A stretch of DNA of 64,000 nt from Actinomycetota bacterium (GTDB lineage Bacteria > Actinomycetota > Acidimicrobiia > Acidimicrobiales > Poriferisodalaceae), in NCBI GenBank assembly GCA_014238065.1, contig JABABU010000010.1:1-64000 (forward strand). The letters run 5' to 3'. Below the pieces are notes generated by a model, which saw nothing but the letters and a program-made list of their open reading frames with translations, had not been told where the DNA came from and ran no database searches. This document shows positions 24,724-32,379 of this stretch, in pieces. The position numbers and the translations under genes are program-made. Position 1 is the stretch's first letter. The number at the start of each line of letters is the position of its first letter.

Positions 24724-25788
24724 ATGACCACCGAATCCGTCGGAAACGTCGAGGTGCTCACTGCCTCACGTCTCACTCTCCGGTGGCTCGCGGCCGGGGT
24801 GATGTCACTGCTTGTTGCGGCCATCCTTGGCCTCACCGTCGGACCGGCCAACATCGATGCGATCGACGCCTTGCAGGAGTTGCTCAACGACCTCCCCGGG
24901 GTGAACGTCGAGTCCGGTCTCACCCGATCACATTCCGCCATCGTGACCGAGATCCGATTTCCGCGCGTCGTTCTCGGCGCGCTCGTCGGAGGGCTACTCG
25001 CCATCACAGGCGGTGCGTACCAGGGTGCGTTCAGAAACCCACTGGCCGACCCGTTCCTACTTGGCGTCGCTGCTGGCGCAGGGCTCGGCGCAACTCTGGC
25101 CATCGCAGGATCTTTCGGCGACGGGGCCGGATACTTCGACGCGACACCCGTGGCCGCGTTCGTCGGTGCGCTACTCGCCGTCGCAATGGCGTGGACCGCC
25201 GGTCACCTCGGCGGGAAGTCGACCGTGTCGCTGGTGCTCAGTGGCGTCGCGGTCGCCAGCTTTCTCACGGCATGCCAGACGTACGTCCTCCAGCGAAACA
25301 ACGACGTGATTCGCGAGGTCTACAGCTGGATCCTCGGCCGACTCGCGACATCGGGTTGGGATGAGGTCACCTTGATCCTGCCCTACTTCACCCTCACCTG
25401 TTTCGTGATCCTCCGGTATCGTCGCGCCCTCGATGTCCTGGCCGTCGGCGACGAAGAGGCAGCGTCACTCGGCGTTTCGCCGACACGGGTCCGTGCGATC
25501 GTCGTCCTCGCGGCAAGTCTCGGCGCTGCCGCCGCTGTATCCGTTGCCGGACTGATCGGCTTCGTCGGCATCATTGTTCCGCACGCCGTTCGACTGGTCG
25601 TCGGGGTGTCGAATCGCATCGTTCTTCCACTGTCAGTGCTGTTCGGCGCAGCGTTCGTCGTGCTCGCCGATCTCGCTGCCAGAACGCTCATCACTCCAGC
25701 CGAACTCCCCATCGGCGTCGTCACCGCGTTCTTCGGGGCCCCGTTCTTCGTTCTCGTTCTCCGTACGAGCCGGCGGGAGATCTGGTGA
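24724..25788 (+). CDS. btuC: BtuC-like ABC transporter permease
   Basis: The 354-residue protein of about ten transmembrane helices belongs to the FecCD/BtuC family. It contains RFPRVVLGALVGGLLAITGGAYQGAFRNPLADPFLLGVAAGAGLG (in overlapping parts, about residues 79-120) and the cytoplasmic contact region GDEEAASLGVSPTRVRA. It starts ten bases after btuF and overlaps btuD by four bases. Two copies would form the channel of the B12 importer in the inner membrane. Confidence 0.9.
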   Translation: MTTESVGNVEVLTASRLTLRWLAAGVMSLLVAAILGLTVGPANIDAIDALQELLNDLPGVNVESGLTRSHSAIVTEIRFPRVVLGALVGGLLAITGGAYQGAFRNPLADPFLLGVAAGAGLGATLAIAGSFGDGAGYFDATPVAAFVGALLAVAMAWTAGHLGGKSTVSLVLSGVAVASFLTACQTYVLQRNNDVIREVYSWILGRLATSGWDEVTLILPYFTLTCFVILRYRRALDVLAVGDEEAASLGVSPTRVRAIVVLAASLGAAAAVSVAGLIGFVGIIVPHAVRLVVGVSNRIVLPLSVLFGAAFVVLADLAARTLITPAELPIGVVTAFFGAPFFVLVLRTSRREIW

Positions 25789-26552
25789 GCGCCCTCAGCC
25801 TCTCAAACGTGCATGTCACGATCGACGGAGCGCACATCCTCAAAGGCGTGGACCTCCAAGTTGAGCGCGGTGAGTGGGTCAACGTCATCGGACCCAACGG
25901 CGCCGGCAAGACAACACTTCTTCGAGCGATCTCCGGCGCGGTTCCTGCAGATGGCTCGATCGACATCGATGACGGCGCTGCTCCGACCCGCGGCACCCTC
26001 GGCCGCAAGGTGGCGATCGTGCCGCAGAGCCCGACCATTCCGCCAGGCGTCACCGTCACTGACTACGTCTTGCTCGGCCGAACTCCACATCGGGGACCGT
26101 TCGCAGGCGACTCGCCGCATGATCTCGACATCGCCAGCGACGCTCTGAGGAGACTCGACCTTGTCGGTTTCGCGACGCGGACCGTCGCCTCATTGTCCGG
26201 CGGCGAGCGACAACGAGTCGTGCTGGCCAGGGCATTGGTGCAAGAAGCCGACCTTCTTCTGCTCGACGAACCAACAACAGCACTCGATCTAGGCCACCAA
26301 CAAGACGTGCTCGAACTGGTCGATGGACTCCGTCGCAACGCAGGTCTCACCATCGTCGCGACGCTGCACGACCTCACGCTCGCCGGGCGCTACGGAGAGC
26401 GGATCGTTCTGCTCGACGGCGGAGAGGTGGTCGCGAACGGTGTGCCAAGCGATGTGCTCACCGAGGCGACCATATCGGAGCACTTCGGAGCGACCGTCCG
26501 CGTCCTCGACGACGGTGAAGGCCCGGTGATTCTTCCCACGGTCCGACGCTGA
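25785..26552 (+). CDS. btuD: BtuD-like ABC transporter ATPase
   Basis: The 255-residue ATPase shows Walker A GPNGAGKTTL (about 37-46), the signature LSGGERQRV (about 137-145), Walker B LLLLDEPTTALDL (about 157-169) and the switch histidine in VATLHDLTLA. It energises B12 import with BtuC and BtuF. The GTG start overlaps the btuC stop. The last residues are the usual C-terminal strand of HmuV/BtuD ATPases. The hundred bases after it hold two copies of GAGTGATCAT and no gene. Confidence 0.92.
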   Translation: MSALSLSNVHVTIDGAHILKGVDLQVERGEWVNVIGPNGAGKTTLLRAISGAVPADGSIDIDDGAAPTRGTLGRKVAIVPQSPTIPPGVTVTDYVLLGRTPHRGPFAGDSPHDLDIASDALRRLDLVGFATRTVASLSGGERQRVVLARALVQEADLLLLDEPTTALDLGHQQDVLELVDGLRRNAGLTIVATLHDLTLAGRYGERIVLLDGGEVVANGVPSDVLTEATISEHFGATVRVLDDGEGPVILPTVRR

Positions 26553-26650
26553 CGCTCATAACGATCCGAGTGATCATGACGGCATCGGTCCGCCGCCGTT
26601 CGTTCAGGTAGCAGTCGCGTGAGTGATCATCCGTCGGACGTACTAACTTC

Positions 26651-27154
26651 ATGCATGTGATTTCGTGTGTGAGAACACAATGTCAAAGCCCGGTCGCCGC
26701 CGGGCTCGCGGTCAATCCTCCGCGAAGGGAGGCATGGCTCATCCCATGGCCAGAGGATCCTTTCCTCATCACCCCGATCTGCGATGATCACGCCGAGTCG
26801 ATCACTGTTCCCAGCGGATGGCTCCTGCACGATGAGCGGGAGGGCGCGACATCACTGTTCGCAGAACGAAGTTTCGCCGCAAACGAGACAGCGACGGTCA
26901 CGCGGCTCGACCATCGAAGGGCCAGGCGAGCGCTCGACGTCGAAGAGCTCACGCTGTTCGACCTGCCTGCGTCAGAGCCGATGCCCGCCACGCTGGAAGG
27001 CATCGACGAAGAGAACCAGCAGGACGCTGCGGCTCAGGACCACACAGCGACCCAATGGATCGGCGAACCGGACGAGCGCCATACCGAACTTCTCGACGTC
27101 GACGAGAAGACCCCGCTGCTGGCGAGAGCGTTCAGGGCTTCGCAGGCGAGCTGA
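26651..27154 (+). CDS. Hypothetical acidic protein
   Basis: The 167-residue frame has neighbour-like codon usage from about residue 15 on, so it is probably real, although the first 14 residues may not be. The middle (WLIPWPEDPFLITPICDD, then GWLLHDEREGATSLFAERSF) looks folded. The C-terminal 60 residues are acidic and low in hydrophobics (LEGIDEENQQDAAAQDHT). There is no signal peptide or membrane helix. I do not recognise it. It may be co-directional with btuFCD by chance. Confidence 0.5.
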   Translation: MHVISCVRTQCQSPVAAGLAVNPPRREAWLIPWPEDPFLITPICDDHAESITVPSGWLLHDEREGATSLFAERSFAANETATVTRLDHRRARRALDVEELTLFDLPASEPMPATLEGIDEENQQDAAAQDHTATQWIGEPDERHTELLDVDEKTPLLARAFRASQAS

Positions 27155-27158
27155 CCGA

Positions 27159-27419
27159 TCAGAGCAGATCGCCAGAAGGAACAGCGGTGACCTCTAATCG
27201 GCCGTGACGCGTGATGTCGGCCCGGTAGCGAACGCCGGAGTCGTCAGTCAGCACCTGCAGGCCATCGACCGTGGCGACATGTAGCTCTGAGCCACACTCC
27301 TCGGACAACACCCTGGCGGCGCGAATCAGCTGCACACCGAGCTGACGTTGCCGCTCGGACTCGATCGCGTCGAGATCGAACTCGACGAAATCGCCCGGCT
27401 CGGTTCCTGTGCTTGTCAC
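27159..27419 (-). CDS. Small hypothetical protein following DUF169 gene
   Basis: The GTG at 27419, seventeen bases after the DUF169 stop and preceded by GAGGGAG, gives 86 residues. The protein contains a helix (LDAIESERQRQLGVQLIRAARVLSEECG) and then three short strands (ELHVATVDGLQVLTDD, VRYRADITRHG, LEVTAVPSG), suggesting a compact alpha-beta fold. One cysteine is present. It is probably co-transcribed with the DUF169 gene. No family is recognised. Confidence 0.55.
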   Translation of the reverse strand: MTSTGTEPGDFVEFDLDAIESERQRQLGVQLIRAARVLSEECGSELHVATVDGLQVLTDDSGVRYRADITRHGRLEVTAVPSGDLL

Positions 27420-27435
27420 GTGATGGCGGACTCCC

Positions 27436-28236
27436 TCAGCGGTCGCCGTAGCTGACACCGAGCCCAGCGCGGGCATCGGTCTGAATACCGTACGGCGGAA
27501 TCGGATATCGCAAGCCGTTGCGCGACAGGGCTTCCATGCCCTCGATGGCTTGTACGAGATGCTCTGGGCGTAGAGCCATCAGCAGCTCGTCATCGGGGAC
27601 ACCGCCATAACGTCGTTCCGCGTAGCATGGCAAAGACAGGCTCGGCTCACCGGTGGCAAGAGCACGACCCCATGAGTCGGCACAAGCCGATTCGCCGACG
27701 CAACCCCAATCGAGCTTCTTGTAGCCCGACCACTGCAACCCGTTGATGAGAATGATCATCTGACCGGGGGTCGCGTACACGAGGCAGATGTCGGGAGGTG
27801 CAAGGCGCCCTGTCGACAGCGGAGACACGGCCATGGCCTGGTATGAACCGTTCGGTACGACGTCCATGGCCGCTTGATGCACAGCGGCATCCTCTGGAGT
27901 CTCGAACCACACGCCGGCCATATGACGGCCCGAGTACCACTCGTCGTCTTGGCCACCCAGACCCAACACCGCCTGGCACTGAGCTCCTACGAGATCTCGA
28001 CCAGTGATACCGACTGTCCAGTTCAGTCGGCTCGCCATCGACACGATCTGATCGGCGGTGTGCACATCGTGCGGGCGGCGGATCTTCTGGACCGCCTCCA
28101 TCTCGTCGACCGAAGCGAACATCTTCATGCCGATCGGGGTCGTCTTGACCCTGAGCAAACGATCGAGGCGACCAAGTGTCACCGACCAGTCGATGTCCGC
28201 TGGGTCGACACGAATGCTCACATGTTGTTCTGCCAT
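27436..28236 (-). CDS. DUF169-family protein
   Basis: The ATG at 28236 gives 266 residues. The pattern RLDRLLRVKTTPIGMKMF (about 19-36), RRPHDVHTADQIVSMASRLNWTVGITGRDLVGAQCQAVLGL and a later VYATPGQMIILINGLQWSGY matches the uncharacterised DUF169 (COG2043) family, which has conserved cysteines near the middle. Four cysteines cluster between residues about 90 and 200. Biochemical function is unknown to me for the family; some members occur near redox enzymes. It is followed by a small gene in the same direction. Confidence 0.7.
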   Translation of the reverse strand: MAEQHVSIRVDPADIDWSVTLGRLDRLLRVKTTPIGMKMFASVDEMEAVQKIRRPHDVHTADQIVSMASRLNWTVGITGRDLVGAQCQAVLGLGGQDDEWYSGRHMAGVWFETPEDAAVHQAAMDVVPNGSYQAMAVSPLSTGRLAPPDICLVYATPGQMIILINGLQWSGYKKLDWGCVGESACADSWGRALATGEPSLSLPCYAERRYGGVPDDELLMALRPEHLVQAIEGMEALSRNGLRYPIPPYGIQTDARAGLGVSYGDR

Positions 28237-28297
28237 GGCTGCTCCCGGGGTCCGAGTGAGCCAAGGCTTGCACACGATGCTCGGCCGCACCCAACGA

Positions 28298-28705
28298 TCA
28301 GGCGTCTCGGCGGTGTTTCACCACAGTCGTGACCGAGCCCCCCGTGGCGCCAGGGCCGACCGAGACCTCGTCGCCCAGCAGATGGAGCAACAACAGACCC
28401 ATACCACCTTCGCCATCCTCGTCATGTTCCTTGCCGGGGGCGAAGGGTGGCGAAGAGTCGACCACTGACAATCGCACGGCCGCCGGACCCACGTTCAGCT
28501 GGACTTCGACCTTGTCTTCGATGGGTCGACCGCTCACCCGTGGGAGAACATTGGTCACGATTTCGGTGAAGGCGAGAACAATGTCCTTCTGAACATCGGA
28601 CGCGACACCATTCATCGTCATCATGTCCCGCATCCATCCGCGCGCGAACTCGACGTCGTCAGGGTCAGTGTGACACTGGTGACGATCTTCGGTTATGTCA
28701 GTCAT
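28298..28705 (-). CDS. RsbW-type anti-sigma/histidine-kinase-like ATPase
   Basis: The ATG at 28705 with GGAGG five bases upstream gives 135 residues. It is a lone GHKL ATPase domain: the N box is VLAFTEIVTNVLPRV, the G1-like region VVDSSPPFAPG and the G2 region GEGGMGLLLLHLLGDEV. Single-domain proteins of this kind are anti-sigma factor kinases (RsbW/SpoIIAB class). The G1 box lacks the usual DxGxG, so ATP binding may be altered. No cognate sigma or antagonist gene is adjacent. Confidence 0.75.
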   Translation of the reverse strand: MTDITEDRHQCHTDPDDVEFARGWMRDMMTMNGVASDVQKDIVLAFTEIVTNVLPRVSGRPIEDKVEVQLNVGPAAVRLSVVDSSPPFAPGKEHDEDGEGGMGLLLLHLLGDEVSVGPGATGGSVTTVVKHRRDA

Positions 28706-28844
28706 TTCGACCTCCGGATCGCTTCCCACCTCGACCAGACGACAGCCTGACACACGTGAGGAACGAACGGGCGCCTGATCTGCGTCTCGATCGGCGACTC
28801 ACGTTCGTAGACTCGGGTCGTCGTCGATCCAGGAACATCGCGCC

Positions 28845-29102
28845 ATGGGCCAAATTCTGAGCATCCTGATGGCAGTGATGGCATTCCTCGTCATCTACAC
28901 CGTCGGCGTCAAGATGATGGCTTCGTTCAGCCGATCGCCGCCCCCGCCCCCGCCCGACGGCGAGCTGAGAAAGGTCCGCATGACCTTTCAGTGCCAGAGC
29001 TGTGGCACCGAGGTCCGGATGACCAAAGCGCCCGAGACGAACCCCGACGGGCCGAGTTGTTGCATGCAAGAAATGGAGCTCGTCCACAACTCTGAGGAGT
29101 GA
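28845..29102 (+). CDS. Small membrane protein with a zinc-ribbon-like tail
   Basis: The 85-residue protein has an N-terminal transmembrane helix (residues 4-24), a polyproline linker (SPPPPPPDG) and a small four-cysteine segment: FQCQSCGTEVRM followed by SCCMQEMELV. CxxC plus CC spacing resembles a zinc ribbon or rubredoxin-like knuckle. It is a short stand-alone gene between oppositely oriented genes. It is probably a membrane-anchored metal-binding protein; no family is recognised. Confidence 0.7.
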   Translation: MGQILSILMAVMAFLVIYTVGVKMMASFSRSPPPPPPDGELRKVRMTFQCQSCGTEVRMTKAPETNPDGPSCCMQEMELVHNSEE

Positions 29103-29211
29103 CGAATGTTCCCACAGGCTGTGGAAAACTCTGGGGACGGGCTGCAACGGTGTGATTCTTCCTTTTCGACCTGTGAATCGTCGCCTACTCCACAGAAAGG
29201 ACAGGAAGGCC

Positions 29212-30318
29212 TCACGGAGCATTGTCGACCTCGTCGAGCAGGCCGATGTGAATGTGATCGAGGTGAACCTCGTCGGTGAACGATCGCCCTCCCGGGCCGT
29301 CGAGGTCCCAGGGGCTACCGACACTGCGGACGTTCGGGTGGTCGTAGATCCATTCCACGAGTGCATAGATGTCAGAATTCGTGTCGTGGTCGGCGCTGAC
29401 CGGGACGCCGCCGACCGAGAAAATGTCGACGGCTCGGCCTCGAGTGTGAAGGCTCTGCCGGTTCGTCGCGTACACGAAGAAGGGATGGCCACTGGACAGC
29501 ACCGTGACTTCGAACGGCGCCCGGGCCGAGATCTCCGACATCAAGGAGAGCAGTGTCGGCGAGATCGAGCCCCGATAGATGTCCCATCTCGCAGAGTCCG
29601 CCATCAGGATCCGGTCGTCGTCGACGACGTCAGCGGCCTCCGGGAAGAGCGAAGACGGGCGTTCGACGGGTGACCCTCCGTCGTCGAAAACGAAGTCGAA
29701 CCTCCAGGCCCCAGAGCGATACAGCAGCCTCACGTCAACCGTTCTCGTGTACACCTCAGTCAACCCACCGAACTCAGCGACCTGTGTTGCAACAACCATG
29801 ACCGATGTCGATGTCGGCCGCATCCCGCCCAGCTGACCGAACAGCACCTCGCCGGTCGACGAAGCACCCTCGAGGTAGAGGCTCGGTGTCTCTTCGATCA
29901 ACTTCGATATGCGGAAAGACCCTCCGACCACCTGTGCCACAACCGCTTCGTGATCCATTTCAGGGGAGTAGGTCAACAGCTTCGTCACCACATCCGCCGC
30001 GAGCGCTTTCGCTTCGGTGTGGCGCTGGGAGATCGACGCATCGAGTTCGGTCGTCGTTGTCGCCCTCGGAATGGTGGTCGGCGAGAGCACTTGTCCATCG
30101 ACGGAAGTCACCGGGGGAACAGTTGTCGTATCTCCGACGATGGTGGTGCCCGTTGCGTCTGAGGACCCCGGCAGGGCTGATGTCGTCACGCCCTGGCCAG
30201 GAACAGTCGTCGAGATTCTGACGTCGAAACCGGAGTCTGTCCCTCCCCCACCGCACGCGACCGCGAGAACTGCACATGCGGCGCCGAGCGCCACCCAACG
30301 CATCTGCTCCCGGGCCAT
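29212..30318 (-). CDS. Lipoprotein with M15-like (DD-peptidase/hedgehog fold) C-terminal domain
   Basis: The 368-residue protein starts with a lipoprotein signal (LGAACAVLAVACGGGG). A Thr/Ser/Pro-rich wall-spanning spacer (about 35-95) leads to a middle domain with VVATQVAEFGGLTEVYTRTVDVRLLYR. The C-terminal part has LHTRGRAVDIFSVGG and VHLDHIHIG, which supply the His, Asp and His expected of the M15/hedgehog metallopeptidase fold. It is thus a probable peptidoglycan-active or structural envelope protein, and one of three M15-like proteins in the window. It is divergent from the interrupted methyltransferase gene. Confidence 0.72.
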   Translation of the reverse strand: MAREQMRWVALGAACAVLAVACGGGGTDSGFDVRISTTVPGQGVTTSALPGSSDATGTTIVGDTTTVPPVTSVDGQVLSPTTIPRATTTTELDASISQRHTEAKALAADVVTKLLTYSPEMDHEAVVAQVVGGSFRISKLIEETPSLYLEGASSTGEVLFGQLGGMRPTSTSVMVVATQVAEFGGLTEVYTRTVDVRLLYRSGAWRFDFVFDDGGSPVERPSSLFPEAADVVDDDRILMADSARWDIYRGSISPTLLSLMSEISARAPFEVTVLSSGHPFFVYATNRQSLHTRGRAVDIFSVGGVPVSADHDTNSDIYALVEWIYDHPNVRSVGSPWDLDGPGGRSFTDEVHLDHIHIGLLDEVDNAP

Positions 30319-30397
30319 CCTCCAATTGTGACGCAGGCCGGTCGAATTTCGAGGTCATGACTCGCCGGGCAACCCGTCAGGTTTACGGTGGAGACCC

Positions 30398-31192
30398 GTG
30401 AGCAAGACTGATCTTCCAGAAGAGTCGGATCGATTCCGTCGGCGATACCGTCTGGCAGGCACGAACGTGCTCGACGAGGTCGAAGCCGAAGTCATCGGTG
30501 TCAGCTTCGGAGCCAACGGCTACACCACCGCCGATCAGGCCGAGGATCTCACGCGTCGGCTTGGCTTGTCTCCAGGCGATCTCGTCCTCGATGTCGGCGG
30601 CGGCCGAGGGTGGCCGTCGCGCTATATCCAGGAGTTGAGCGGGTGCGGGATCGTCGTCACCGATCCGATCTTCGAAGGGCTCGAGGCCTCGAACCGCCTC
30701 GATGGAGCGAGTCCAGCTGCAGTCTGTACCGGCAGCTCGTTGCCGTTTCAGCCCGCCGTCTTCGACGCGGTTGTCCACAGCGACGTGTTGTGCTGACTCA
30801 GCGGCAAGCTCTCCGTGCTGAGAGCAAACCGGCGGGCCCTCAAACGGGGCGGGAAGATCGGTTTCTGGACGATCCACCCGGCGGCAGGCCTCTCGCCCCG
30901 CCTTCGCCGCATCGCCAGCGCAACCGGGCCACCCCAAAACGCCATGCGTTCGACCAACGAAAGGCTGCTCCGATCGGCCGGATTCGGCGACATCGAGCTC
31001 ATCGACGTCAGTGCCGAATACGCCACAACTCTGCGGGCGTGGCTCGCGGCGTGGGAAGCACGCGAACAGGAGATGCGCGAAGCGGTCGGTGGGGCCGACT
31101 TCGATCGGCGGGTCGCGAACCGCAACGGGGCGCTTGATGCCGTCGATCGCGGGATTCTGAAACGAACCTTGTGCATTGCGGTAAGGCCGTGA
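30398..31192 (+). pseudogene. SAM-dependent methyltransferase interrupted by one in-frame TGA
   Basis: A GTG at 30398 (GGTGGAG upstream) opens a class I methyltransferase. LVLDVGGGRGWPSRYI is the SAM motif I, TDPIFEGLEASNR is motif II, and VFDAVVHSDVLC is motif IV. A TGA (30794-30796) follows this Cys. The same frame then continues without gap through LSGKLSVLRANRRALKRGGKIGFW to a normal end at 31192, which would give about 264 residues. Homologous enzymes usually have His or Trp at this point, so one TGG-to-TGA change explains it. Immediately after the TGA is a six-base-pair hairpin (30797-30822). It is annotated as broken; readthrough is possible. Confidence 0.7.
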
Positions 31193-31202
31193 GTTCCAAC
31201 TC

Positions 31203-31772
31203 TCAGAGGCGACGATGCACTGACACGGCATAGTCGTCACCCGTGTACGGATCGCCGTCCCAAGTACTGTGGCGCACTTCCAGGCTCAGCCCCGCTCGAC
31301 GACACGCATCGTCATAGTCGGCCAACGGCAACCGATCCGCCAAGACCTGGAAGCCGGCGATCATCCAGCCGCCGACGCTGACGTGACGAGCCAAGTTGGC
31401 AACAACGGCTTCTTCGGTCCCAGGACTCAGGAAGATCATCACGTTGCCGGGCAAGGCCACGACATCGAAGGTTCTGCCGAGATCGACTGTGAGCAGGTCG
31501 TCGAGGACCCAAGTGTTCGTTGGCGCCTTCTGCTTTGCGGTCGTCAACATCGCAGAGTCGAGATCGACACCGACGACGTCGAGTCCTCTCGCTGCCAGTT
31601 CGATCGAAACGCGCCCTGTGCCGCACCCCGCGTCGAGCACCGAGCGAGGACTGAACCCCGAGAGAAAGTCAGCTTCTCCATGTGGGTTGTGTCCCGCCTG
31701 TTCCATCTCGGCCCAGCGACGGTCATATGCCGAACCGCGTTGAACTCCGGCCGCGCTTTCCCAACGTGTCAT
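31203..31772 (-). CDS. SAM-dependent methyltransferase (class I)
   Basis: The ATG at 31772 gives 189 residues. SVLDAGCGTGRVSIELAARG is the SAM-binding motif I (about 44-63), VVGVDLDSAMLTTAKQKAP is motif II and FDVVALPGNVMIFL is motif IV. The N-terminal RGSAYDRRWAEMEQAG is common in small unannotated methyltransferases. The substrate is unknown. It converges on the interrupted methyltransferase gene with an eleven-base gap, but the two sequences are not close copies. Confidence 0.82.
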   Translation of the reverse strand: MTRWESAAGVQRGSAYDRRWAEMEQAGHNPHGEADFLSGFSPRSVLDAGCGTGRVSIELAARGLDVVGVDLDSAMLTTAKQKAPTNTWVLDDLLTVDLGRTFDVVALPGNVMIFLSPGTEEAVVANLARHVSVGGWMIAGFQVLADRLPLADYDDACRRAGLSLEVRHSTWDGDPYTGDDYAVSVHRRL

Positions 31773-31797
31773 CGTGTGGTCTCTACTGCGTCTCGAG

Positions 31798-32070
31798 CTA
31801 GTGGTAGTTCGTGGCCGTGATGATGCCACCGAGGATGGCACCGAGACCGACAAAGAGCCACAGGGTGTCAGGGCTGCCAGGAAGCCAGCTGAGATAGTTC
31901 GAGAAGATGATCGCCGAACCGATCACGAACAGCAGGCCCATGATCACCGGAACCCATGTGGGGCTCGGAGAGTGCGCCGGTGCCTTCATCGCGGTGGTCT
32001 CGGTTGCCGAGCCATGTGGACGCGTGCCTTTCGGCGTGAGCCGTCCTGGGTTGTTCTGGGATCTCGACAT
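31798..32070 (-). CDS. crgA: CrgA-like cell-division/septation protein
   Basis: The ATG at 32070 gives 90 residues. A basic cytoplasmic N-terminus (MSRSQNNPGRLTPKGT) is followed by two transmembrane helices with the CrgA layout: PTWVPVIMGLLFVIGSAIIFSNYL, then a short loop WLPGSPD, then LWLFVGLGAILGGIITATNYH. CrgA is an actinobacterial divisome protein that binds FtsZ and penicillin-binding proteins. It lies at the end of the pknB-fha operon region, where actinobacteria typically place it. Confidence 0.9.
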   Translation of the reverse strand: MSRSQNNPGRLTPKGTRPHGSATETTAMKAPAHSPSPTWVPVIMGLLFVIGSAIIFSNYLSWLPGSPDTLWLFVGLGAILGGIITATNYH

Positions 32071-32379
32071 GGCAACCACGATACGACACCGAGGTGACCC
32101 ATTGTGAACTCGAGATCGGCGGAAAGATTCGGGGCCTCGTCTCGTTCGACGCGATTGATCATCATGGATCAGCTCGGCCATCCGGGCTAGGTCCTCCTAC
32201 GACAACGAGATTGGTCTGTCGAGAACAGACAGGTCGAAGGAACTCTTGCGTTGCCTTTCGCGTTCCTGCCGTCATCAGGTGCGTGTGCTGAACCGCCTCC
32301 GATCGGCCTGCCCTGCCGACGCCATCGAGTGACACCCAGCCGCTCTCACAAGTTCGTGTGTGATCTGGGGTGCAAGCGG
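32071..32379. other. Intergenic region between crgA and pknB
   Basis: These 309 bases contain open frames on both strands but none with plausible start sites, codon usage or domain content. It probably holds the crgA promoter and the pknB transcript end. I see no clear hairpin or tRNA. Confidence 0.5.

Noticed and set aside
30797..30822. Hairpin after the TGA taken as a definite SECIS element
   Set aside because: The stem is short and lacks a recognisable GGTCT-type apical loop; a nonsense mutation is the simpler explanation, so it is reported only as a question.
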